Below, piece by piece: positions 18,852 through 26,263 of a stretch of DNA of 64,000 nt. The first letter of the stretch is position 1; every line of letters starts with the position of its first letter. The notes below the pieces were generated by a model, which saw nothing but the letters and a program-made list of their open reading frames with translations, had not been told where the DNA came from and did no database searches. Where the stretch lies: the NCBI GenBank assembly GCA_963843835.1, contig CAWJMD010000008.1:1178001-1242000 (forward strand), in the 5' to 3' direction. The translations under genes were made by a program, and so were the position numbers. This DNA is from CAWJMD01 sp963843835. GTDB taxonomy: Bacteria > Actinomycetota > Actinomycetes > Actinomycetales > CAWJMD01.

Positions 18852-18863
18852 GGCCGCAGGTTA
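18852..18863 (-). promoter_or_regulatory. Leaderless promoter -10 of the EamA gene
   Basis: TAACCT, then GCGGCC, then ATG 18851 on the minus strand: the 6-nt spacing expected for leaderless transcription. Confidence 0.5.
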
Positions 18864-18963
18864 GGGCCCAGGTCTGACGTGGAGCGGCCGTGGGCGCTCG
18901 GGGCCGGTGCGGCGCGACGCGCCGGGTCGGCGGCGGTGGCCGGGGCGAGGGCACGGGCGGACG

Positions 18964-18975
18964 TACTCTGCCGGT
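18964..18975 (+). promoter_or_regulatory. Leaderless promoter -10 of the DUF3000 gene
   Basis: TACTCT at 18964-18969 lies 6 nt before GTG 18976 with no ribosome-binding site. Confidence 0.5.
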
Positions 18976-19551
18976 GTGGCAGCGCGCGACCTGCCCGCGG
19001 GAGTGCCCGCGGCCTTCGGCCAGGCGGTCGAGTCGCTGCGTGCTGCCCGTCTCCGGCCGCAGGTGCACCTGACCGAGGTGCCCGCGCCACAGCGGATCGC
19101 CCCCTACTCCCTGGCGCTGTCCGGCGAGGTGCTGGACGGCGAGGACGAGCTGGCGACGGGCCGCTTCGTGCTCCTGCACGACCCCGCGGGCCAGGAGGCG
19201 TGGCAGGGCACGATGCGCGCCGTCACGTACGTGCGGGCCGCCCTCGAGCCCGAGTTCGCGTCCGACCCCCTGCTCAGCGAGGTGGGCTGGTCCTGGCTCG
19301 TCGACAACCTGGCCGCCCAGGGGGCCGCCGTGGGCGAGATCGGGGGGACGGTGACTCGCGTGGTCTCGGACTCGCACGGTGCGCTGGCGGACCGCGGCCC
19401 GAGCGTCGAGATCGAGGTCCGTGCGTCGTGGACCGCTCTCGACCCCGACCTCGCACCGCACCTGCAGGGCTGGGCCGCACTCCTCTGCACGGTCGCCGGC
19501 CTGCCGCCCCTGCCGGACGGCGTCTCCTCCCTGCGGCGCGGCATCGGCTGA
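18976..19551 (+). CDS. DUF3000 family protein
   Basis: A 191-residue soluble protein conserved across actinobacteria between hemE and rnd (M. tuberculosis Rv2680 is the matching gene, from memory). Recognisable segments are FGQAVESLRAARLRPQVHLTEVPAP, LATGRFVLLHDPAGQEAW, YVRAALEPEFASDPLLSEVGWSWL and the C-terminal WAALLCTVAGLPPLPDGV. The fold and activity are not established. GTG 18976 is supported by the leaderless-type TACTCT hexamer and by starting just before the conserved region. The next gene encodes a LuxR-type regulator, also conserved here. Confidence 0.82.
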   Translation: MAARDLPAGVPAAFGQAVESLRAARLRPQVHLTEVPAPQRIAPYSLALSGEVLDGEDELATGRFVLLHDPAGQEAWQGTMRAVTYVRAALEPEFASDPLLSEVGWSWLVDNLAAQGAAVGEIGGTVTRVVSDSHGALADRGPSVEIEVRASWTALDPDLAPHLQGWAALLCTVAGLPPLPDGVSSLRRGIG

Positions 19552-19678
19552 CCGCCGCGACACCCCCCGCGGGGCCCTTGTGGCGCACGTGACGGTCGCG
19601 CCACCCCTACAGTCAGGGGAGCATTGAGCCGATAGGGGGAAGGACGGCCCACCGTGGGCCACCTACCGGGAGGCACGG

Positions 19679-20275
19679 GTGACATCAGTTGTGGAGCGCA
19701 CCGCTGCTGCGATGCCGCCGCGCCAGGGTCGGTACACGGCACTGGTCACCGTCCAGCAGCCGGCCGCGCGCGACGCCGCGGTCCGCATCCTGCGTGCCCT
19801 CGGAGCCACGGACGTCCTCGCCGCATCGTCCATCGCCCAGGCCCGTCGGGCCATGGTCGGCCGGCCCGGCGAGATCTGCGTGGTCGAGGCGACCCTCGCC
19901 GACGGCTCGGGCGTGACCCTCGCCCGCGACCTGCGCGCCGCCGGGTGGCAGCGTGTCGTGGTCGTGGCGACCGCCGAGGCGGCCACCGTCGCCCGCGCCG
20001 CCCTCGCCGGCGGCCTGCGCTGCTTCCTCATCACCCGTCCCAGCCCCAACTCGTCGGGCCCGGGCACCGGGGGCAACCTCGCCGGCATGTCCCACCGCGA
20101 GCTCGAGGTCCTGCAGCTCGTCGCGGACGGCCACTCCAACCGCGACGTCGGAGAGCAGCTCGGACTCTCGGCGCTCACGGTCAAGAGCCACCTGGCGCGC
20201 ATCGCCCGCAAGCTCGGCACCGGTGACCGGGCCGAGATGGTCGTCATGGCGCTGCGGGCCGGCGCCATCCGCTGA
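19679..20275 (+). CDS. LuxR-type regulator with degenerate receiver domain
   Basis: A 198-residue protein. Residues 20-125 look like a CheY-type receiver (TALVTVQQPAARDAAVRIL, then CVVEATLADGSG, then VVVVATAEAATVARAALAGG), but the usual phospho-acceptor Asp is replaced by Glu70 and the acidic pair at the N-terminus is missing. Residues about 137-195 form a LuxR/NarL helix-turn-helix (SHRELEVLQLVADGHSNRDV and LSALTVKSHLARIARKLG). It should therefore bind DNA without phosphorylation control, or be locked in an active-like state. GTG 19679 follows GGGAGG by six bases. No sensor kinase is nearby. Targets unknown. Confidence 0.82.
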   Translation: MTSVVERTAAAMPPRQGRYTALVTVQQPAARDAAVRILRALGATDVLAASSIAQARRAMVGRPGEICVVEATLADGSGVTLARDLRAAGWQRVVVVATAEAATVARAALAGGLRCFLITRPSPNSSGPGTGGNLAGMSHRELEVLQLVADGHSNRDVGEQLGLSALTVKSHLARIARKLGTGDRAEMVVMALRAGAIR

Positions 20276-20311
20276 CGGCACGGCCGGACCGCCTGCGACC
20301 GTCGATGGCCC

Positions 20312-20324
20312 TACGGTGGACGCC
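20312..20324 (+). promoter_or_regulatory. Leaderless promoter -10 of rnd
   Basis: TACGGT at 20312-20317 is 7 nt before ATG 20325, without a ribosome-binding site. Confidence 0.45.
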
Positions 20325-21587
20325 ATGAACCCGCCCGAGCCGCGTCCCCTGACGCACCCGCGCGACGGCGTGCCCCCCCTGGTCGTCACCCGGGACCAGC
20401 TCACCCACACGGCCCAGGCCCTGTCCTCGGGCACCGGGCCCGTCGCCGTCGACGCCGAGCGCGCTTCCGGGTACCGCTACGGGCAGCGGGCCTTCCTCGT
20501 CCAGCTCCGCCGCGAGGGCGTCGGCACCGTGCTGGTCGATCCCGTCCCCCTTGACGACCTGTCCGAGCTGACCGACGCGCTCGGCGACACCGAGTGGGTC
20601 CTGCACGCGGCGAGCCAGGACCTGCCGTGCCTGGCCGAGGTCGGTCTCCGCCCCGGCGCCGAGCTGTTCGACACCGAGCTGGCGGCCCGCCTCGCCGGGC
20701 TGGAGAAGGTCGGGCTCGCCGCGGTGGTCGAGCACCTGCTGGGTTGGCAGCTGGCCAAGGAGCACTCCGCGGTCGACTGGTCCACCCGGCCCCTGCCGGA
20801 ACCGTGGCTGCGGTACGCCGCCCTCGACGTCGAGGTCCTCGTCGAGGTCCGCGACGCCCTGGAGGCGCTCCTCGACGAGCAGGGGAAGCTGGCCTGGGCG
20901 CGTGAGGAGTTCGCCGCCGTCCGTGACGCACCGCCTCCGCCGCCGCGGCGGGACCCGTGGCGGCGCACGTCCGGCATGCACCAGATCAAGAACCGTCGTC
21001 AGCTCGCCGTGCTGCGCGAGCTCTGGACCGAACGTGAGCAGATGGCCCGGCGCCGCGACGTCGCCCCCGGGCGCGTGCTGCCCGACCGGGCCCTGGTCTC
21101 CGCCGCCTCGACGCTGCCCACCAGCACCGAGCAGCTGACCGCGCTGCCCGTCTTCTCGGGCCCGGCGAACCGCCGGATCGCCGACCGGTGGCTGCGGGCC
21201 GTCCAGCGCGGCCGCGACCTGCCCGAGGCGCAGCTCCCGGCCTCGACCCTGCGCGGGGACGGGCCACCTCCCCCGCGCGCGTGGCGCGAGCGGGACCCCC
21301 TGGCCGCGGAGCGGCTGACCCTGGCCCGGGCGATGGTCGCGGAACGCTCCGAGCAGCTGGCCGTGCCGGTCGAGAACCTGCTCACCCCGGACTGGCTCCG
21401 CCGGATCTGCTGGCGTCCGCCCAGCGACACCCGGCCCGAGGGTGTGGGTGACGCGCTGCGCGAGCTCGGGGCCAGGCGCTGGCAGGTGGAGCTGCTGTCC
21501 GGCGACCTCGCGGCCGCCTTCGCCGCTGCGGAGGCGTCCCTGCACGCTCCGGACGAGCCCGACGAGGTCCTCGCCGACCGCGGATGA
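20325..21587 (+). CDS. rnd: Ribonuclease D with HRDC domain
   Basis: A 420-residue 3'-5' exoribonuclease involved in tRNA and stable RNA maturation. The DEDD catalytic carboxylates lie in VDAERASGYRYG (D43, E45), HAASQDLPCLAEVG and RYAALDVEVLVEV. An HRDC nucleic-acid-binding domain follows (HQIKNRRQLAVLRELWTERE, then DVAPGRVLPDRALVSAA), and a further helical C-terminal region ends with an acidic tail. ATG 20325 was chosen because the domain starts soon after and a TACGGT hexamer lies 7 nt upstream. The rnd-DUF3000 pairing is conserved in actinobacteria. Confidence 0.9.
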   Translation: MNPPEPRPLTHPRDGVPPLVVTRDQLTHTAQALSSGTGPVAVDAERASGYRYGQRAFLVQLRREGVGTVLVDPVPLDDLSELTDALGDTEWVLHAASQDLPCLAEVGLRPGAELFDTELAARLAGLEKVGLAAVVEHLLGWQLAKEHSAVDWSTRPLPEPWLRYAALDVEVLVEVRDALEALLDEQGKLAWAREEFAAVRDAPPPPPRRDPWRRTSGMHQIKNRRQLAVLRELWTEREQMARRRDVAPGRVLPDRALVSAASTLPTSTEQLTALPVFSGPANRRIADRWLRAVQRGRDLPEAQLPASTLRGDGPPPPRAWRERDPLAAERLTLARAMVAERSEQLAVPVENLLTPDWLRRICWRPPSDTRPEGVGDALRELGARRWQVELLSGDLAAAFAAAEASLHAPDEPDEVLADRG

Positions 21588-21597
21588 CAACCGGGCC

Positions 21598-21616
21598 TGA
21601 GGTTAGGCTAACCTGA
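21598..21616 (+). promoter_or_regulatory. IdeR/DtxR-type iron box overlapping the efeU promoter
   Basis: TGAGGTTAGGCTAACCTGA differs from the palindromic IdeR/DtxR box TTAGGTTAGGCTAACCTAA at only a few outer bases. Its right half contains TAACCT (21609-21614), 7 nt before ATG 21622, so the repressor site covers the predicted -10. Iron-loaded regulator should block the operon directly. Confidence 0.82.
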
Positions 21617-21621
21617 CTCCC

Positions 21622-22479
21622 ATGTTCGCCAACCTCCTGATCGGACTGCGCGAGGGCCTCGAGGCCGCCCTCGTCGTCAGCATCCTGGTCGCGTACCTCG
21701 TCCGGGCCCAGCGCCGTGACCAGCTCCGGTGGGTCGCCATCGGCGTCGGTGTGGCCGTCGGTCTCAGCCTCGCGTTCGGGGCGATGCTCACCTTCACGTC
21801 GCGCAACATGACGTTCGAGCAGCAGGAGATCTTCGGGGGCACCCTGTCGATCATCGCCGTCGGCTTCGTGACGTGGATGGTCCTCTGGATGCGAAAGGCG
21901 GCCCGGTACCTGAAGGCCGAGCTCGACGGACGGATGCAGGCTGCCGTGGCCATGGGAGCCGGTGCCGTCACCCTGACCGCCTTCCTGGCCGTGGGCCGCG
22001 AGGGCCTCGAGACCGCCCTGTTCCTGTGGTCGGCCATCCAGGCGACCGGCAGCGGCTGGGCCCCCCTGACGGGTGCGGCGATCGGGCTCGCCATCGCGGT
22101 CGTGCTCGGCTACCTGATCTACCGCGGGGCGCTCCGGATCGACCTGCGCCGCTTCTTCACCTGGACCGGTGCGGGCCTCATCATCATCGCCGCGGGCGTG
22201 CTGGCCTACGGGGTCCACGACCTCCAGGAGGCGCGCGTGCTGCCCGGGCTGACCTCCCTGGCCTTCGACGTCAGCGCCCAGGTGCCGCCGTCCAGCTGGT
22301 ACGGCACCCTGCTCAAGGGCACCGTGAACTTCTCCCCGGCCACCACGTGGCTCGAGGCCGTGACCTGGGTGGGGTACGTGGCGGTCATGATGACCGTCTT
22401 CCTGCGCCCCTCCCGTCCGCGTCCCGCCGCGTCGACGGCGCCTGCACAGACCCCCACCCCGGTGTCCAGCGGCTCCTGA
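21622..22479 (+). CDS. efeU: Iron permease EfeU (FTR1 family)
   Basis: A 285-residue membrane protein with seven predicted helices and the two iron-binding REGLE motifs of FTR1/EfeU permeases: LREGLEAALVV (residues 9-19) and GREGLETALFLW (125-136). It imports ferric iron delivered after oxidation of ferrous iron by its partners. The Pro/Thr-rich C-terminus is cytoplasmic or disordered. ATG 21622 directly follows the predicted -10 within an iron box and has no ribosome-binding site, indicating a leaderless mRNA under IdeR/DtxR-type control. First gene of efeUOB. Confidence 0.93.
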   Translation: MFANLLIGLREGLEAALVVSILVAYLVRAQRRDQLRWVAIGVGVAVGLSLAFGAMLTFTSRNMTFEQQEIFGGTLSIIAVGFVTWMVLWMRKAARYLKAELDGRMQAAVAMGAGAVTLTAFLAVGREGLETALFLWSAIQATGSGWAPLTGAAIGLAIAVVLGYLIYRGALRIDLRRFFTWTGAGLIIIAAGVLAYGVHDLQEARVLPGLTSLAFDVSAQVPPSSWYGTLLKGTVNFSPATTWLEAVTWVGYVAVMMTVFLRPSRPRPAASTAPAQTPTPVSSGS

Positions 22480-22523
22480 GCCCCGGCCCACCCCTTCCCG
22501 TACTCGACCTGACCGGAGATCCC

Positions 22524-23699
22524 GTGCCCTTCGTGCTGTCCTCGTCCCTGCGCGCCCCGGCGGGCCGCCGCCTCGCCCTGGCCGCCCTGCCTCTGGTGCC
22601 GCTCGCCCTCCTCGGCGCCTGCGCCTCCGACCCCGAACCGGCCTCGGCACCCGGTGGGGGCCAGGGCAGCGACTCGGTGCAGGTGTCGGCCTCGGACGAC
22701 GCGTGCGACCTGTCGTCGACCGAGCTGACCGCCGGGATCACGACCTTCGCGATCACCAACGACGGCAGCACTGTCACCGAGGTCTACGTGTATGAGGGCG
22801 ACCGCATCGTGACCGAGAAGGAGAACATCGGACCGGGCACGAGCTACGACCTCGTCGTCGACCTGGCCGAGGGCGAGTACCAGGTCGCCTGCAAGCCGGG
22901 CATGGTCGGCGACGGGATCCGCACGGACATCACGGTGTCCGCGGCCGGCGCCGCGGGCCAGGACGACCCGCAGGCGACCGCGGCCGTCGCCGAGTACCGC
23001 GACTACGTCCAGGGTGAGGCCGACAAGATCCCGGGGCTGGTCCGGCAGCTGCTGTCGGCGATCGAGAGCGGCGACCGCGCAGCGGCGCAGGCCGCCTACG
23101 CGCCCTCGCGTGAGCCGTGGGAGGCCATCGAGCCGGTGGCCGAGAGCTTCGGCGACCTCGACCCGCGCATCGACATCCGCGAGGCCGACCTCGAGGCGGA
23201 CCAGCACTTCACCGGGTGGCACCGCCTCGAGAAGGCGCTCTGGACGGGCGAGGACCTCGCACCGATGGTCCCTGTCGCCCAGCAGCTGCTGGCCGACGTC
23301 ACCGAGCTCACCGAGCGCGTACCCCACGCCGCCATCACCGCCGTGTCGATCGGCAACGGGGCGAAGGAGCTCCTGGACGAGGTGGCGAGCGGCAAGATCA
23401 CGGGCGAGGAGGAGGCCTTCTCGCACACCGACCTGGTCGACTTCGCGGCCAACGTCGCCGGCGCCGAGAAGGGCTTCGAGGTGCTTCGCCCCCTCGTCGA
23501 GAGGAACGACCCCGAGCTCGCGACCGTCCTCGACTCGAAGTTCGCTGCGGTCGACGCCGCGCTGGCCGAGCACGCCACCGCGGACGGGTTCGTCTCGTAC
23601 GACACCGTCACCGAGAGCGAGCGGCAGGCCCTGGCCCGCGCCGTCGACGGGCTGGGTGAGCCCCTGTCGCACCTCGCGGCCGCTGCGAGCAACGCATGA
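22524..23699 (+). CDS. efeO: EfeO lipoprotein, cupredoxin plus imelysin (M75) domains
   Basis: A 391-residue surface lipoprotein. The signal peptide ends in lipobox LLGAC with Cys33 lipidated. Residues about 45-145 form a cupredoxin-like domain (CDLSSTELTAGITTFAITN, EGEYQVACKPGMVGDG). The rest is an M75/imelysin domain with the metal-binding GWHRLEKALW (H233, E236). In the EfeUOB system this protein binds iron or copper outside the membrane and feeds the permease. GTG 22524 has CCGGAGATCCC upstream. The stop overlaps the efeB start as ATGA. Confidence 0.92.
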   Translation: MPFVLSSSLRAPAGRRLALAALPLVPLALLGACASDPEPASAPGGGQGSDSVQVSASDDACDLSSTELTAGITTFAITNDGSTVTEVYVYEGDRIVTEKENIGPGTSYDLVVDLAEGEYQVACKPGMVGDGIRTDITVSAAGAAGQDDPQATAAVAEYRDYVQGEADKIPGLVRQLLSAIESGDRAAAQAAYAPSREPWEAIEPVAESFGDLDPRIDIREADLEADQHFTGWHRLEKALWTGEDLAPMVPVAQQLLADVTELTERVPHAAITAVSIGNGAKELLDEVASGKITGEEEAFSHTDLVDFAANVAGAEKGFEVLRPLVERNDPELATVLDSKFAAVDAALAEHATADGFVSYDTVTESERQALARAVDGLGEPLSHLAAAASNA

Positions 23700-24958
23700 C
23701 GGCGGCGCACGCGGCCGGGCTGAGCCGGCGCGGACTGCTCGGCGTCCTCGGCGGTGGGGCGGCCGGGGTCGCCCTCGTCGGCGCCGGAGTGGCTGCCGCT
23801 CAAGGCGTCCCTGACTCGGGGACGGCCCGCGGTGGCGCCCGCGACCAGGTGGTCGACTTCCACGGCGTGCACCAGGCCGGTGTCGCCACCAGCGTGCAGG
23901 GCCACCTGCACTTCGCGGCCTACGACGTCACCACGACGGACCGGGCCGAGCTCCTCGCCCTGCTGCAGGACTGGACCGAGGCCGCGAGGGAACTGACCCG
24001 GGGCGCACCGATCGGGGAGGGCGGCGCGGTGGAGGGCAACCCGCTCGCGCCGCCGTCCGACACCGGCGAGGCGCAGGACGCGTCGGCGCACCGCCTGACG
24101 CTGACCGTCGGCTTCGGCCCCTCCCTGTTCGACGACCGCTTCGGCCTGGCCGGCCGCCGCCCCGAGGCGCTCGTCGACCTCCCCGCGTTCCCCGGCGACA
24201 CGCTCGACCCCGCCCGGTGCGGGGGCGACCTGATGGTGCAGGCCTGCGCGGACGACCCCCAGGTCGCCGTTCACGCGATCCGCAACCTGTCCCGGATCGC
24301 CGCCGGTCGCGCCGCCGTGCGCTGGGCACAGCTCGGCTACGGCAAGGCAGCGTCCACGGACCCGGACCAGCCCACCCCGCGCAACCTGTTCGGCTTCAAG
24401 GACGGCACGAACAACGTCGCGGGCGACGACACCGACGAGCTCGGCAGCACGGTGTGGGTGGGCGACGGCGACACAGCGTCCGACGCCGAGCGCTGGATGG
24501 TCGGCGGCTCCTACCTGGTCGGCCGCCGCATCGAGATGCTGATCGAGATCTGGGACCGCACGTCCCTCACCGACCAGGAGCAGCTCGTCGGCCGCACGAA
24601 GGGCGCGGGGGCTCCGCTGGGTGCCACTGCCGAACGCGACCCGGTCGACCTCTCCGCGCAGCCCGCGTTCTCCCACGTCGCCGTCGCCCGGCGCGCCCGC
24701 GGGGACGGACCCGGCATGCTGCGCCGCGGCTACAACTTCACCGACGGCAGCGACGGGCTCGGGCACCTCGACGCCGGGCTCTTCTTCCTCGCCTACCAGA
24801 AGGACGTGCGCCGCTCGTTCATCCCGGTGCAGTCCGCGATGGCCCGCGACGACCGCATGATGGTGGAGTACGCCCGGCACACCGGCTCCGGCGTGTGGGC
24901 CGTCCCGCCCGGCGTGAGCGAGACGGGCCACTGGGGGGACACGCTCCTCCAGGCGTGA
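23696..24958 (+). CDS. efeB: EfeB, Tat-exported Dyp-type haem peroxidase
   Basis: A 420-residue protein with a twin-arginine signal (SRRGLLGVLGGGAAGVALVG) followed by a Dyp-type peroxidase fold. The distal GFKDGTNN motif holds D236, and SHVAVARRARGDGPGMLRRGYN contains the Arg and part of the haem pocket; YQKDVRRSFIPVQ and DDRMMVEYARHTGSG near the end are typical of EfeB. The enzyme is thought to oxidise Fe2+ at the cell surface for EfeU; iron extraction from haem has also been proposed. ATG 23696 overlaps the efeO stop (ATGA). Last gene of the operon. Confidence 0.93.
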   Translation: MTAAHAAGLSRRGLLGVLGGGAAGVALVGAGVAAAQGVPDSGTARGGARDQVVDFHGVHQAGVATSVQGHLHFAAYDVTTTDRAELLALLQDWTEAARELTRGAPIGEGGAVEGNPLAPPSDTGEAQDASAHRLTLTVGFGPSLFDDRFGLAGRRPEALVDLPAFPGDTLDPARCGGDLMVQACADDPQVAVHAIRNLSRIAAGRAAVRWAQLGYGKAASTDPDQPTPRNLFGFKDGTNNVAGDDTDELGSTVWVGDGDTASDAERWMVGGSYLVGRRIEMLIEIWDRTSLTDQEQLVGRTKGAGAPLGATAERDPVDLSAQPAFSHVAVARRARGDGPGMLRRGYNFTDGSDGLGHLDAGLFFLAYQKDVRRSFIPVQSAMARDDRMMVEYARHTGSGVWAVPPGVSETGHWGDTLLQA

Positions 24959-24991
24959 CGGTCGCCACGTGCGGCCGGGGTCCCACCACTT

Positions 24992-25009
24992 GTTACCGCT
25001 GAGTAGCAT
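24992..25009 (+). promoter_or_regulatory. Promoter and quasi-palindrome before fadA
   Basis: GTTACCGCTGAGTAGC (24992-25007) is an inverted repeat with one mismatch in its 5-bp arms. It overlaps a -10-like TAGCAT (25004-25009), about 37 bases before the fadA GTG. A TetR-type repressor of beta-oxidation genes would fit; inference. Confidence 0.4.
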
Positions 25010-25045
25010 GAGGGTGTCCACCCCGAACCGCACTGGGAGGCCACC

Positions 25046-26263
25046 GTGCCCCGCACCGCTCACGAGGTCGTCTTCGTCGACGGCGTCCGCACCCCCTTCG
25101 GCAAGGCCGGCGAGAAGGGCATGTACGCACAGACGCGGGCCGACGACCTGGTCGTCAACTGCGTGCGCGAGCTGATCCGCCGCAACCCCGGCCTGCCGCC
25201 CGAGCGGGTGGACGAGGTCGCGATCGCGGCGACGACCCAGATCGGCGACCAGGGCCTGACCCTCGGACGCCTGACCGCCCTGCTGTCGGGTCTCCCGAAG
25301 ACGGTGCCGGGCTTCTCGATCGACCGGATGTGCGCGGGCGCCATGACCGCCGTGACGACGACGGCCTCGGGGATCGCCTTCGGCGCCTATGACGTCGCCA
25401 TCGCGGGTGGCGTCGAGCACATGGGCCACCATCCGATGGGTGAGGGCGTCGACCCCAACCCGCGCATCGTGGCCGAGAAGCTGGTCGACCCGTCGGCGCT
25501 CGTGATGGGGTCCACCGCGGAGAACCTGCACGACCGCTTCCCCGAGATCACCAAGGAGCGCTGCGACGCGTTCGCGGTCGGCAGCCAGGAGAAGCTCGCG
25601 AACGCGTACGCCGACGACCGGATCCAGCCCGACCTCGTGGCGACGGCCACGCGCAGCGCCGAGAAGGGCTGGGGGCTGGCGACGGCCGACGAGCCGCCCC
25701 GCCCCGGGACCACGGTCGACGACCTCGCCGGCCTGAAGACGCCGTTCCGTCCGCACGGACGGGTGACGGCCGGCAACGCCGCCGGCCTGAACGACGGTGC
25801 GACCGCGTGCATCCTCGCCTCGCAGGAGGCAGCCGACGAGCTCGGCCTCAGCACGAGGATGCGCCTGGTGTCCTACTCGTTCGTCGGCGTCGACCCCGAG
25901 GTGATGGGTATCGGCCCGGTCCCTGCGACCGAGAAGGCGCTGCGGCAGGCCGGTCTCGGCATCGACGACATCGGCCTGTTCGAGCTGAACGAGGCCTTCG
26001 CCGTGCAGGTCCTCGCCTTCCTCGACCACTTCGGCATCGCGGATGACGACCCGCGGGTCAACCCCTGGGGAGGCGCCATCGCCACCGGGCACCCGCTGGC
26101 GTCGTCCGGTGTCCGGCTGATGACGCAGCTCGCACGGCACTTCGAGGAGAACCCGGACGTCCGCTACGGCCTCACCGCGATGTGCATCGGCATCGGGATG
26201 GGTGGAGCGGTGATCTGGGAGAACCCCCACCACGTCGACTACGGCACGGAGGCTGCAGCCTGA
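25046..26263 (+). CDS. fadA: Acetyl-CoA acyltransferase (thiolase) FadA
   Basis: A 405-residue thiolase that cleaves 3-ketoacyl-CoA with CoA in the last step of beta-oxidation. The nucleophile Cys96 is in DRMCAGAMTAV, the active-site His349 in IATGHPLASSG, and Cys380 in AMCIGIGMGGA; NEAFAVQ is also present. GTG 25046 has GGGAGG five bases upstream. It overlaps fadB by one base (TGATG), so the two subunits of the multienzyme complex are co-translated. The preceding 87 bases hold a promoter with an operator-like repeat. Confidence 0.92.
   Translation: MPRTAHEVVFVDGVRTPFGKAGEKGMYAQTRADDLVVNCVRELIRRNPGLPPERVDEVAIAATTQIGDQGLTLGRLTALLSGLPKTVPGFSIDRMCAGAMTAVTTTASGIAFGAYDVAIAGGVEHMGHHPMGEGVDPNPRIVAEKLVDPSALVMGSTAENLHDRFPEITKERCDAFAVGSQEKLANAYADDRIQPDLVATATRSAEKGWGLATADEPPRPGTTVDDLAGLKTPFRPHGRVTAGNAAGLNDGATACILASQEAADELGLSTRMRLVSYSFVGVDPEVMGIGPVPATEKALRQAGLGIDDIGLFELNEAFAVQVLAFLDHFGIADDDPRVNPWGGAIATGHPLASSGVRLMTQLARHFEENPDVRYGLTAMCIGIGMGGAVIWENPHHVDYGTEAAA

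Noticed and set aside
23096..26233. A 1045-codon open frame on the minus strand antisense to efeO, efeB and fadA
   Set aside because: It mirrors the third-position GC bias of real genes on the other strand, has no recognisable domain, and its composition (His, Arg, Val, Gly-rich) is that of a shadow frame.
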